A stretch of DNA of 53,323 nt, taken from NCBI GenBank assembly GCA_016280955.1, contig JAEEHV010000071.1, positions 1 through 53,323 of the forward strand, in the 5' to 3' direction. The stretch is from Candidatus Gastranaerophilales bacterium (GTDB lineage: Bacteria; Cyanobacteriota; Vampirovibrionia; Gastranaerophilales; Gastranaerophilaceae). Below the pieces are notes generated by a model. The model was not told the origin of the DNA and did not search any database. It was given only the letters and a program-made list of their open reading frames with translations. Shown here piece after piece: positions 1 through 7,030 of the stretch. The position numbers and the translations under genes were made by a program. Each line of letters opens with the position of its first letter. The first letter of the stretch is position 1.

Positions 1-196
1 CAAGCGGAATTCTCATTTTATCGGCAGCAGTAGCAGCAGCTTTAAAAATTCTGTCTACATCTTCCTGAGAAAACTTAGAATATTCTTCCTGAGCTTTTTT
101 TACTCTGTCTAATAAATTGTTTAAAGCTTCTGTGTTATCAACTAATCCAGTTGATTTTGAGCTTTTCTTTTCTTCTCTTTCCAATAGTTTCGGCAT
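1..196 (-). CDS. adhE: Bifunctional aldehyde/alcohol dehydrogenase AdhE, N-terminal 65 residues (runs off the left edge)
   Basis: The translated start (MPKLLEREEKK...) leads into a helix with the pattern VKKAQEEYSKFSQEDVDRIF followed by KAAATAADKMRIPL. This is the opening of the acetaldehyde-CoA dehydrogenase half of AdhE, where the family has a near-identical V-x-x-AQ-x-x-(Y/F)-x-x-(F/Y)-(S/T)-QE-x-VD-x-IF-(R/K)-AAA-x-AA-x-x-(A/M)-RIPLA segment. AdhE reduces acetyl-CoA to ethanol in two NADH-consuming steps during fermentation; the protein is cytosolic and forms spirosomes. The first ~20 residues are a Lys/Glu/Ser-rich extension before the conserved part. The ATG is preceded at good distance by an AAGGAGAT ribosome binding site (about 203-210) and a strong promoter. 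Only this end is visible, so integrity of the alcohol dehydrogenase half cannot be judged. It is the only obvious housekeeping gene at this edge and marks where accessory DNA begins. Confidence 0.85.
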   Translation of the reverse strand, partial: MPKLLEREEKKSSKSTGLVDNTEALNNLLDRVKKAQEEYSKFSQEDVDRIFKAAATAADKMRIPL

Positions 197-240
197 AATT
201 TATCTCCTTTTCTAAATAGTGATTTTATTCCTTAATTAAA

Positions 241-269
241 ATTGTATTACGCAAAAATTGTTCTGTCAA
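241..269 (-). promoter_or_regulatory. Sigma70-type promoter of adhE
   Basis: On the minus strand a consensus -35 TTGACA (264-269) is separated by exactly 17 bp from a -10 TACAAT (241-246). The predicted start is near 234, giving a leader of about 38 nt that contains the ribosome binding site of adhE. No other gene lies between it and adhE. Confidence 0.75.
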
Positions 270-349
270 TATTATTGCAAATAAAGGGATATTAAGATTT
301 TATAAATAAGGATAAAGTATCATGATTAAATCAAGTATAAGGAAATGTA

Positions 350-714
350 TCACGATATTATGCTTTGTATTTTTGCTTTCCATTGATATGGAAATTGAAA
401 AAATGTGTTGGTATGTAAAGATTCTAATGCTTTCCATCTTATTTTAAGGTAATCTGATACAGTATAACTTGCAGCATTAATGTCGTTATAATTTGCGTCC
501 AGGCCCTGAAGTGAAACGGTTTTGTTAACGGTAACATTTATATTTTGAGCGGTAAAAGTGCCGCCCTTCCTGAATAAATAGTTAAGAGCATAGCGGCTGT
601 CCATAACAGAGCCGGTGCATTTATCAGGATCAAAGGAGTTATAAACCCCCGTTGCCAATTCCCGGACATCGGTTCCCAGCAGCGCAATGATATTGGTAAC
701 CTGGCCGTCAGGTG
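350..714 (-). pseudogene. C-terminal fragment of an unrecognised protein
   Basis: An open frame on the minus strand ends in TGA at 350-352 and reads back to an in-frame stop near 714, with no ATG; the only candidate start is a TTG at 658 without a convincing ribosome binding site. The readable product includes TPDGQVTNIIALLGTDVREL and later SRYALNYLFRKGG and NKTVSLQGLDANYND, which looks like real protein, but I do not recognise the family. The upstream half (about 560-715) is clearly richer in G+C than its surroundings, suggesting foreign origin. The frame begins abruptly beside the truncated integrase, so I read it as the tail of a gene cut by insertion or deletion. It could also be a short functional gene starting at 658. 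Confidence 0.4.
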
Positions 715-787
715 TTGATTAAATGGTTATACTGAATTGGTTAAAATAAATTAAAACTTTTAGTTAAATAACTGAACGTGCATTTTA

Positions 788-1075
788 GTGTATGTAAAAA
801 AGAAAGGAGCTTTAAATTATGACCAACAAAAAACAAGATACAAAGTATCACGAGATATTAAAACAACTGTATTAAAAATGGCAGATATAAAGAATTTCAG
901 ATTCCACGATTTACGCCATACAGTAGCAACCAGACTTGTTGAAAAAGGCATTGATTTGGTTGTTGTTAAAGAAATACTCGGACATTCAAAAATTGATACT
1001 ACAATGCGTTACGCTCACGCAGTACCAAAGCGCAAACTTGATGTAATTGCGGTCTTAAATTCTTATGCTGCTTGA
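788..1075 (+). pseudogene. Truncated tyrosine-type integrase (C-terminal catalytic part)
   Basis: The product has [33 protein letters not shown] and a C-terminal helix, i.e. the H-x-x-R box, the LGH box and the catalytic Tyr of phage-type tyrosine recombinases. The N-terminal arm and core-binding domains and the first catalytic Arg of a full ~350-residue integrase are missing. In-frame stops close the frame shortly upstream (TGA at 773-775), so the gene is broken rather than mis-started. A good ribosome binding site near 806 belongs to an 18-codon out-of-frame reading, which also suggests a scrambled 5' region. It lies 83 bp from a tRNA-like attachment scar, the usual place for such a gene, so it is probably left over from an element that integrated at the tRNA 3' end. 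Confidence 0.75.
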
Positions 1076-1125
1076 TGTTTTAATAATCAAGTGGACACAG
1101 AATGGACATGAGATTTTCAAAGCAT

Positions 1126-1151
1126 TAAAAAAGAGGGTGCTGAAACCCTCT
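1126..1151 (-). terminator. Rho-independent terminator, minus strand
   Basis: AGAGGGT (1132-1138), a six-base loop and ACCCTCT (1145-1151) form a perfect 7-bp stem; read on the minus strand it is followed by a run of T (1127-1132). It sits directly downstream of the tRNA-like 3' end on the same strand, as expected for a tRNA gene's own terminator. It may also stop the integrase remnant from the other side, but there is no T-run on the plus strand. Confidence 0.6.
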
Positions 1152-1157
1152 AATAAA

Positions 1158-1177
1158 TGGAGCGGACGACGAGACTC
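1158..1177 (-). other. tRNA 3'-end fragment, probable integration scar (att)
   Basis: On the minus strand the 20 nt from GAGTC to the terminal CCA match tRNA positions 57-76: purine 57, A58, C61, a 7-nt acceptor strand CGTCCGC, discriminator T73 and an encoded CCA. Immediately 5' of this (plus-strand 1178 onward) the sequence no longer resembles a T-arm, so there is no complete tRNA. A 20-nt tRNA tail next to an integrase gene is the classical remnant of site-specific integration. I found no intact copy of this tRNA elsewhere in the window. The tRNA identity (perhaps Gly or Cys, because of U73) is a guess. Confidence 0.5.
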
Positions 1178-1197
1178 ACTGTGTCTGTCGGCGAGCA

Positions 1198-1226
1198 GAA
1201 AAAGAGTACTAAATGTACTGTTTTTC
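1198..1226. terminator. Hairpin with flanking A/T runs
   Basis: GAAAAA-g-AGTAC, loop TAAAT, GTACT-g-TTTTTC gives an 11-bp stem with one G/G mismatch and a five-base loop. The A and T runs are inside the stem, so it could act as a weak bidirectional terminator insulating island A from the region to its left. No gene lies between it and the 49-bp element. Confidence 0.35.
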
Positions 1227-1275
1227 GTTAAAGTATCACGCAAATCAAGTAAAACAAGCTAAAGCTGATAGAGGG

Positions 1276-1324
1276 TGTAATTTAACATACAGAACAAGAT
1301 GTAATTAACTATGAGATTGAGATG
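1276..1324 (+). repeat. 49-bp conserved element, copy A (left border of island A)
   Basis: This 49-bp stretch begins TGTAATTTAACATAC and ends GAGATG. It recurs at 26046-26094 with 45 of 49 positions identical. In both places it stands between mobile-element debris and the promoter of an operon of large unknown proteins, while the flanking sequences and the downstream genes are unrelated. The distance to the next -10 box differs (48 bp here, 23 bp in copy B). A recombination border therefore fits better than a spaced operator, but an upstream regulatory site is not excluded. Confidence 0.7.
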
Positions 1325-1368
1325 TAAAAATATAGTAAAAATGGCTAATATTATATATCATCACTTTT

Positions 1369-1377
1369 TGCTATAAT
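1369..1377 (+). promoter_or_regulatory. Extended -10 promoter of island A operon
   Basis: TGcTATAAT (TATAAT at 1372-1377) is a perfect extended -10; the -35 region is poor (TATTAT at best). The predicted start is about 26 nt before the first codon of the 612-residue gene. Confidence 0.5.
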
Positions 1378-1409
1378 AACTTATTATTGTAAAATGTAAG
1401 TAGGGATTT

Positions 1410-3248
1410 GTGAAAAAGATACATCAATATATTAATAATCTACAAAATGGAGTTAGCAACAATTTATCAGAAGATAATATTGATATTATTTATAATGAAA
1501 TGTTAGCTATTATCAAATCTAAAAATTATAAATCTTTGGTTGATTTAATAACTAAAGAGAATTTTTATTCTGTAGCTATAGATATACATTTTGATTTTTT
1601 AGACAAAGAAAAATGCGATGATTTTTTAAGTAAATTATGGTATGAGAAAATGTTATCATTACCATTAGACGAACGGTCAGAATTTTTATTAAAAATAACC
1701 GATAAAAATGTTAATACATTTGGCATTTTGGTAATTTTCGAAAAATTTATGTATAACAAATTTGAATTATCTTCAGAATTTTTTACTCAATGGTTTATTG
1801 AAATTGCTAAATTTGTAAAAAATGATATGGCAAATTTTAAATTCTATAACGGAATTGCTCCTTTTACAGAAAACAATCCAGACATAGCACTCGACATTTT
1901 AAACAAATTGATTGATCATTCAAATTTAGAAATAACCAATGACATAGCATCTATAATATTAGGGACATTACGCTATATAAAACCTGAATGCGTTAGCATA
2001 ATCGAACAACTCCTTAAAACGTCAAATAAAATCGAAAAAATAAAATTATATTACATGTCGTTTTTATCAACATTTTATAGAAAAGATTTAACTTGCACAG
2101 AATTACAAATTATATTAGATCAGATAATTAATACCGAGAATATAGACATTCAATATATTGCATTTTTACTAGGATATAAATTATCTTTATATAATAAAAA
2201 TGAAAAAATATTAAACTTTATTTTCAATTGGTATATTAAAAATACTAACATAGAGTTATCAGAACAAACAAAATATTACTGTATTTTATTTGTTGAACAT
2301 TTTATGCAAAAAAATAAAAATATAAGTGGTATTGATAAGATTTTATCAAATATTAAAAATATTAGTGAAAACAGCAAAGGAACAATTCATAAATTGTATC
2401 TTTTATTAAATAATATTCTACAACATTATCCCAAAAAGTTTAAAAAATTTTTCAGAACTGTACTAGCTAATAATGATATTAGTATTGTACAAGAAGATTA
2501 CTTTCTAAATAACATTATAAAAAGTTTAGATAAAAATTTTTATACAGAACTTTTCTTTTCAAGTAATTATAATGAACGTATTTTTGCACAAAAAATATAT
2601 ATACAAAATACTCAAAGTATTTCATTGAACAAGTCATTAATGATGAAAATAAATGATACTATTCTAGAATTAATAATAAAAGAACTTCTTCTTTCTATAT
2701 ATGACGGCAATACTTTCGCAAAGTTAATTATCGACATAAACTCAAGAATTGATACTATTAAAAATAAAAATTTATTAGACTTTTTGGAAGAAGAGATAAT
2801 ATACCAATGTATAAACTATAGAGAAGGTTGTTTTAATACATTAAATAATAATAAAAAGAATGCTACATTTGTTAAGAAGTGTTTATCAAAAATTGTCAAT
2901 CATTTTAATATTATAGATAATTTTAAAGACTCTCCATCATTAAATTTTAATTTTGCCGACAGTAGGTCAGCTATTTTAAAAGGAATAATTAAACAAAATA
3001 AAGAAGTGCAAGATCAAGTAAAAGACAAATCACTATTATCTTTTGTATCGAATGTAGAATTAATATACGGAAGTAAACATGCACATCGTACCACAGAAGG
3101 ATTATCGGAGAGTGCGCCTTTTCAGAAATTTGGGGCTTCTTACGAGATTCCTATTTTGGATTCAATAAATCCCATTTCTCAATTATTAAAAAGGATTTAT
3201 ATAGATAATGATATAAAAATATTAAGGGACAAAATAATTGATGAATAA
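1410..3248 (+). CDS. Uncharacterised 612-residue protein, first gene of island A cargo
   Basis: I do not recognise this protein. It has no signal peptide or membrane segments and is mostly helical with many Leu/Ile/Asn/Lys heptad-like stretches, resembling a HEAT/ARM-type helical-repeat scaffold. A more conserved-looking stretch with several polar residues (YGSKHAHRTTEG, around residues 550-561) lies in the C-terminal 60 residues. I take the GTG at 1410 as start because an AGTAGGGA just upstream is the only ribosome-binding-like sequence, though its spacing is short. The 3' end overlaps the next gene by 8 bp, implying translational coupling and joint function. Codon use is extremely AT-rich, more so than the polysaccharide operon. 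Its place between the shared 49-bp border and the duplicated small-gene unit suggests a defence or conflict role; this is inference from position only. Confidence 0.65.
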   Translation: MKKIHQYINNLQNGVSNNLSEDNIDIIYNEMLAIIKSKNYKSLVDLITKENFYSVAIDIHFDFLDKEKCDDFLSKLWYEKMLSLPLDERSEFLLKITDKNVNTFGILVIFEKFMYNKFELSSEFFTQWFIEIAKFVKNDMANFKFYNGIAPFTENNPDIALDILNKLIDHSNLEITNDIASIILGTLRYIKPECVSIIEQLLKTSNKIEKIKLYYMSFLSTFYRKDLTCTELQIILDQIINTENIDIQYIAFLLGYKLSLYNKNEKILNFIFNWYIKNTNIELSEQTKYYCILFVEHFMQKNKNISGIDKILSNIKNISENSKGTIHKLYLLLNNILQHYPKKFKKFFRTVLANNDISIVQEDYFLNNIIKSLDKNFYTELFFSSNYNERIFAQKIYIQNTQSISLNKSLMMKINDTILELIIKELLLSIYDGNTFAKLIIDINSRIDTIKNKNLLDFLEEEIIYQCINYREGCFNTLNNNKKNATFVKKCLSKIVNHFNIIDNFKDSPSLNFNFADSRSAILKGIIKQNKEVQDQVKDKSLLSFVSNVELIYGSKHAHRTTEGLSESAPFQKFGASYEIPILDSINPISQLLKRIYIDNDIKILRDKIIDE

Positions 3249-5028
3249 AAATTGCTATATTACAAATTATTTATTAAGCCTTTCAGAAAGGTCATATAGA
3301 ACAAATAATGGTGATTTTCAGATCGGATTTGATTGGATTATATACAAGTATGGCTTGATTAAAAATTGGCAACCAGTAAGATATCCATTTAATATAGAAC
3401 CATCAGGAAACATAGTATCTCATAAAACAGAAGCTGAATATGGAATAGATTTGAGTTTTTATGATGTTGAGACCAACACAATTATTGTATTTTTATTAAA
3501 AGCAGATAGATTAAATTACAAAAACTGGACAGAGAAAAACTTCGACTATGATCTGCGTAGAGCCGTAAATCCCAATTTTAGTGATATTGAAATTGATATT
3601 AATAGTATAAAAACTTACAAAATAATTACTGTTTATAATAAAAATGATGATAGAAAAGGGGTCGAATGCTATGAGAATTTTGTCTCCTCATCAAATACCT
3701 TTATTTATAATAATATAAATGTAGAATTTGAACGTTGGAATATTGATAGATTAACCAAAGAAGTTAACGACAACTTACTCACAGCAGATATTTTGCCTAA
3801 TAACTTATCAGGTTTGTTTTCTTATATATCATTACAAGTTGCAGATTTTGAATATGGAACAAAAAAATGGGAAAATCAATTAATCCCAAATTGGAACAAC
3901 TTTTTAGACCAAGTTTTTATAACAGGAATAGACGAAAGAAAGCTAAATTTAATACCATTTTCATTAATAATTTTAAAAGGCGCATTTAAAGATTATAACA
4001 GTGCAAAAATTGGTTGGATAGATTTAATAGAATATTCTATGATAAAACTTTGGGATTTATATCCAAAATTAAGCAGAAAACTTAAATCTATAGTAACATC
4101 AATTTGGTTAGATTTTTATATTAATGAGTTGATTATTTATTTCAATGAAAATGAAAAAATATTAACATTAGCATATGGCTTAACAATAAGAACAGCATGT
4201 TTATCAGTAAATGTGGTAAGTACTGCATACGTTGTTTTTTGGCATATTGCAAGACTTGGAATTTTGTTCTTATCTTTTTGGGATATACAGGATGAAATTA
4301 TTAGGAATAAATATATAGATTATTGCTCAAACTACCTAAAGCGTTTTATTGACAGTAATCCAAACAGTTACTATCCGCTAATAGATATTAATCATATAGA
4401 GTTATACCTGATTTTTGTTATATTATTAGTTAGCAAAAATACTAATTATTTATACAATTATTTTACAACACTTGGTAATTTTCTTTGTGTACGAAGAGCT
4501 AATAAAGTGAGAGTTCCTTTTATAGAATCTCACAATAGAATAGATTTAGTAGCGGAGTATGTAGCAACAAATGAAATCCCTTTAGAATGGAGTTCTAAAT
4601 CAAGTTATTTATTAACAATGTTACTTGAAATGTTTATAGCATTTGATAAAGAACGTGCTATAAAATTAATAAATTATTATTTTAATGAAATTATTAACAG
4701 TCCAAACAATGATAAAGAGGATTCTATTGATCTTGTAAGTTGGTATCCCGATGAAGATTGGTATGAAAATGTTTTCAAAAATTTAGATAATTATGGCGGA
4801 ACAGGAGTTAGTACAAGTAATTTTGCTGATTTTAAGCCTGAAGAAGAATCAAAAATTGATATAATAAAACAATTTATGCTTGAAGCTAGGAGTAGAGATA
4901 TAGACTTGTCTGAAATTAAACGTCCTATTTCTGCATATTTATTAGCTTCTTTAAAGAATCAAATTCCTTTACCTCCAGAATTTTGGAGAGTTTTTATATT
5001 AGGTTCTAAATTGCAACAAAATAATTAA
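3241..5028 (+). CDS. Uncharacterised 595-residue protein with a possible restriction-endonuclease-like N-terminus
   Basis: The ATG at 3241 lies inside the end of the preceding gene (a TTG one codon earlier is also possible). The first ~110 residues resemble a PD-(D/E)xK-type nuclease core: a helix, then E64-x-E66-Y-G-I-D70, a short turn, and the strand I-I-V-F-L-L-K87. The acidic residue expected two positions before Lys is a Leu here, so the active site is either degenerate or uses another acid such as E64 or E66. The remaining ~480 residues are helical, with a Trp/Tyr-rich middle and no membrane segments I would defend. The C-terminus ends in a proline-rich turn (about 580-590). Coupled to the upstream gene, it forms a two-component operon. 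A nuclease effector with a helical-repeat partner is plausible but unproven; I know no named family for it. Confidence 0.6.
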   Translation: MNKNCYITNYLLSLSERSYRTNNGDFQIGFDWIIYKYGLIKNWQPVRYPFNIEPSGNIVSHKTEAEYGIDLSFYDVETNTIIVFLLKADRLNYKNWTEKNFDYDLRRAVNPNFSDIEIDINSIKTYKIITVYNKNDDRKGVECYENFVSSSNTFIYNNINVEFERWNIDRLTKEVNDNLLTADILPNNLSGLFSYISLQVADFEYGTKKWENQLIPNWNNFLDQVFITGIDERKLNLIPFSLIILKGAFKDYNSAKIGWIDLIEYSMIKLWDLYPKLSRKLKSIVTSIWLDFYINELIIYFNENEKILTLAYGLTIRTACLSVNVVSTAYVVFWHIARLGILFLSFWDIQDEIIRNKYIDYCSNYLKRFIDSNPNSYYPLIDINHIELYLIFVILLVSKNTNYLYNYFTTLGNFLCVRRANKVRVPFIESHNRIDLVAEYVATNEIPLEWSSKSSYLLTMLLEMFIAFDKERAIKLINYYFNEIINSPNNDKEDSIDLVSWYPDEDWYENVFKNLDNYGGTGVSTSNFADFKPEEESKIDIIKQFMLEARSRDIDLSEIKRPISAYLLASLKNQIPLPPEFWRVFILGSKLQQNN

Positions 5029-5081
5029 CTGATACATTTAGGAAAGGTTTTTCTGAGGTCAATTTTACCTCACTAACCCTG

Positions 5082-5300
5082 AATTCGACACGCAGTGCCT
5101 AGCGAATTTATCTTGGTCAAATGTTGCAAGAATTATCAGAATTGATAATCCGGAAGAAAGAAACTATGGTTAAATATTCTGTTCTTCAGGAAAGTCAGCA
5201 AATCTTTGCAAGTAAATACAAAACTGTTCTTCCGACTGAAGAAGAACTTGCAGATATGATTCAAAAAGAAAATACCCTGCTTTTAGCATCAGAAGAATAA
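5082..5300 (+). pseudogene. Remnant of a YhcG/DUF1016-family PDDEXK nuclease gene
   Basis: Three pieces of one protein are readable. In one frame there is NLSWSNVARIIRIDNPEERN ending at a stop (5109-5175). In a second frame comes YSVLQESQQIFASKYK (about 5176-5223). Back in the first frame is LPTEEELADMIQKE with a natural stop at 5298-5300. DUF1016/YhcG proteins begin with an LSWS-x-(I/Y)...RI-x-(D/N)-x-x-x-R-x-(F/Y) motif and end with VLQDSKQIFASKY-x-x-x-LP-x-EEEL, so both ends match while the ~250-residue middle with the nuclease core is deleted. Two frameshifts confirm decay. The family is associated with defence islands and prophages, in line with the setting at the end of island A. Confidence 0.6.
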
Positions 5301-5312
5301 TAAGTATTACTT

Positions 5313-5347
5313 GTGGTTATTTTCAAAATGGAAATAACCACTTTTTT
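5313..5347 (+). terminator. Rho-independent terminator
   Basis: GTGGTTATTT (5313-5322) pairs perfectly with AAATAACCAC (5332-5341) around a nine-base loop and is followed by six T. It lies 13 bp after the stop of the YhcG remnant and is presumably that gene's original terminator. It also separates the island cargo from the duplicated unit at 5366. Confidence 0.85.
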
Positions 5348-5491
5348 GTTTGCAATTTTTAAGTCGCGTTTAAGTGCTGTTTAATCGGTGTTTATAAAAT
5401 AAATGTGTCGGAATGATACAAAATTCTGCCACAATACTTGAAATTTTCTTAAACGCAATCGATTAATGTGTATGAACAAAAGGAGCACATT

Positions 5492-5692
5492 ATGGCAGAA
5501 AAGGATTACAGGCTATACGGAACAATGATTTTGAATTTAAAAACTCAGAAAATCGGGTTGCTGATTTGTTTATGGAAAAACAAATACGCTGATAAAACTG
5601 TCGATTTTGCAACCTGTGTAGATAAAACCGGCAAGCGATACAATATAGAGCTTGATAATATAAGAGGGTTTGAAGATGATTTTGAAAAATAA
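5492..5692 (+). CDS. Small conserved protein, 66 aa (first gene of duplicated pair, copy A)
   Basis: I chose ATG 5492 because it follows AAAGGAG at good spacing and matches the length and start of its paralogue at 31800. The two proteins are identical at 56 of 66 positions. The product is soluble and looks like a small beta-rich fold (YRLYGTMILNLKTQKIGLLI, then a VDFATCVDKTGKRYNIELDN hairpin, where a single Cys is conserved) ending in an acidic tail EDDFEK. I do not recognise the family. The last 17 bp overlap the next gene in another frame, so the two are translated as a pair. Most divergence between copies is conservative, which suggests both are under purifying selection rather than a fresh duplication. 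Confidence 0.65.
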   Translation: MAEKDYRLYGTMILNLKTQKIGLLICLWKNKYADKTVDFATCVDKTGKRYNIELDNIRGFEDDFEK

Positions 5693-5909
5693 ATTAACAC
5701 ATAAAGCACTTGATATTTCATATCCTGAGTTCAGAAAAAAGTTTGCAAAAGAACTTCAGGATGCATTTGAAAGTTACCGCAGAACACAGTTAAATAAATA
5801 TTTTTATAACTTCAAAGAAGATAATTCTTTGGAGTTTAATTTTTATTTTGATTTACAGTGGAATTTCAATAATTTTGGGAATTCCGTATGGTTTATAGAA
5901 AAGTTGTAG
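5676..5909 (+). CDS. Small conserved protein, 77 aa (second gene of duplicated pair, copy A)
   Basis: The ATG at 5676 is the position conserved in the paralogue at 31984; a TTG two codons earlier is not needed. The protein is identical at 61 of 77 positions to its copy. It starts with a basic strand (MILKNKLTHKAL) and a helix EFRKKFAKELQDAFESYRR, and ends with an aromatic-rich segment (NFYFDLQWNFNNFGNSVW). There is no signal peptide or membrane span. The overlap with the 66-residue gene suggests a stoichiometric partner. Paired small proteins at the edge of mobile islands can be toxin-antitoxin or phage accessory factors, but nothing in the sequence names either role. Confidence 0.65.
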   Translation: MILKNKLTHKALDISYPEFRKKFAKELQDAFESYRRTQLNKYFYNFKEDNSLEFNFYFDLQWNFNNFGNSVWFIEKL

Positions 5910-6049
5910 TAAAAAATAATGAGAAAAATGGACGCATAATTAAATAGTTTTAAGTAAATATAAAACTGTTAGTCATAAAACAGAAAAATATCTTAATATT
6001 TATAATATTTTAATATATTTTCCTGTTACAATAAGAAAGGAGTTAAGAA

Positions 6050-6592
6050 ATGACAACAGTAGAACCAATTAGAAACTTAGCAGAAGTTCGAAAAATTGAA
6101 TCTGTACTAAGTAAACAAAGTATGAGGAACATCGTACTGTTTACGCTTGGGACAAATTGCGGATTAAGAATATCTGATATTCTTAATTTGGATGTAGGCG
6201 ATGTTAAGGGTAAATCTTTTATTCAAATTGTGGAACAAAAAACCGGCAAGCCGAAAAAATTTCCAATTAATTCAAAATTAAAACCCATGCTTGCAGAGTA
6301 CACAAAGGGAAGAAAGGACAATGAGCCTTTGTTCACGACCATTTTTAAAAATAGAATGGAACGAACAGCAGCTTATAGAATTATTAACACAGCCTGCAAA
6401 ATTGCAAAAATCGAAGCTAAAACAGGAACGCATACAATGAGAAAAACATTTGGCTATCATCATTACAAAAAATTTAAAGATATAGCGATGCTTCAGAAGA
6501 TTTTTAATCATTGCAGCCCCGAAGTTACTTTACGATATATAGGCATAGAACAAGAACAAATCGAAAAGAGCTATACTCAATTTGTTTTATAG
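6050..6592 (+). CDS. FimB-type tyrosine recombinase (DNA invertase), 180 aa
   Basis: This is a tyrosine recombinase consisting of the catalytic domain only, the size of FimB/FimE/MrpI invertases (about 190-200 aa) and much smaller than phage integrases. The catalytic set is complete: R40 in TNCGLRISD, H128 and R131 in THTMRKTF, H154 in FNHCS, and the nucleophile Y163 in LRYIG; K64-K67 fall in the beta-hairpin where the catalytic Lys is expected. AAAGGAG at 6036-6042 precedes the ATG. The gene lies just upstream of a non-coding stretch with perfect inverted repeats and points towards the polysaccharide operon, the arrangement of fim/mrp-type phase switches. Its likely job is inversion of the segment at 6637-6977. 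Targets elsewhere in the genome are possible. Confidence 0.8.
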   Translation: MTTVEPIRNLAEVRKIESVLSKQSMRNIVLFTLGTNCGLRISDILNLDVGDVKGKSFIQIVEQKTGKPKKFPINSKLKPMLAEYTKGRKDNEPLFTTIFKNRMERTAAYRIINTACKIAKIEAKTGTHTMRKTFGYHHYKKFKDIAMLQKIFNHCSPEVTLRYIGIEQEQIEKSYTQFVL

Positions 6593-6614
6593 TCTGAAAC
6601 GATGTAATAGAGAG

Positions 6615-6894
6615 AAGAACACAACATTTGAAAAAGACAACAATATTAGAAATTTGTAGTCAAATTCTCTCAATAATATGTTAACACAAACAAATTTAAA
6701 AAACTGATAATTCAATTAATTATTAATTTAAATGTAACAAAACTCCAAAACACACATTATAACAGTATTTAAGTATAACCTACTTTGCAACTCTTTTAGA
6801 AAACTGTTGTATAACCAAAAAGAACAACCTCAGAAATATATTATCACAAACAATTTCGGGATGGTAGTTTTTTGTTAAAAAATGTTGTGTTCTT
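6615..6894. repeat. 15-bp perfect inverted repeat (second pair)
   Basis: AAGAACACAACATTT at 6615-6629 is present in reverse complement at 6880-6894. Its arms interleave with, rather than nest inside, the 21-bp repeat pair (order: 15L, 21L, 15R, 21R). It could be a second crossover pair or a set of recombinase/accessory protein binding sites. A degenerate third copy (AAAAAGAACAACC) sits in direct orientation near 6816-6828. Confidence 0.7.
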
Positions 6895-6977
6895 TTACTT
6901 TTTAGCAAAAACTCTCTTCTAAAACTCCCAATTCGTCGTATATTCAGCATCTTGCAACAAATTTCTAATATTGTTGT
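6637..6977. promoter_or_regulatory. Probable invertible promoter segment bounded by 21-bp perfect inverted repeats
   Basis: The arm ACAACAATATTAGAAATT(+3) at 6637-6657 recurs exactly in reverse complement at 6957-6977, so a 341-bp segment is bounded by perfect 21-bp inverted repeats. The stretch has no gene. It lies between a complete FimB-like recombinase and the first gene of the polysaccharide operon, whose own upstream region (6978-7030) contains no visible promoter. The best promoter-like site inside (extended -10 at 6756-6764) faces left in this assembly and would face the operon after inversion. The classical fim, mrp and Bacteroides capsule switches have this organisation. Inversion itself is inferred. 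Confidence 0.7.
6756..6764 (-). promoter_or_regulatory. Extended -10 promoter inside the putative switch, pointing away from the operon
   Basis: On the minus strand TGtTATAAT is a perfect extended -10 (TATAAT at 6756-6761); no good -35 is seen 16-18 bp upstream. On the plus strand the best alternative is TTGCAA (6785-6790) with TATAAC (6810-6815) at a poor 19-bp spacing. If the minus-strand site is the real promoter, the orientation given here would be the OFF state for the polysaccharide genes. Confidence 0.4.
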
Positions 6978-7030
6978 AAGAAAATTCCTCAAAAGTAAAG
7001 TATCAAAACGAATGGAGTATTGGTTTTACT

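Larger units (their letters stand above)
5366..5909 (+). repeat. Duplicated ~550-bp unit, copy A
   Basis: From GCGTTTAAGTGC onward this stretch is closely similar to 31664-32217. The shared part includes ~120 bp of leader (with the common blocks AATCGGTGTTTATAAAATAA and GTCGGAATGATAC) and two overlapping small genes. It ends island A as copy B ends island B, so both islands share a right border as well as the left 49-bp element. Confidence 0.8.

Noticed and set aside
1178..1409. Possible retron or other structured non-coding RNA before the island A operon
   Set aside because: One hairpin and the 49-bp element are present, but no reverse transcriptase or msr/msd-like inverted ends were found, and copy B has different hairpins.
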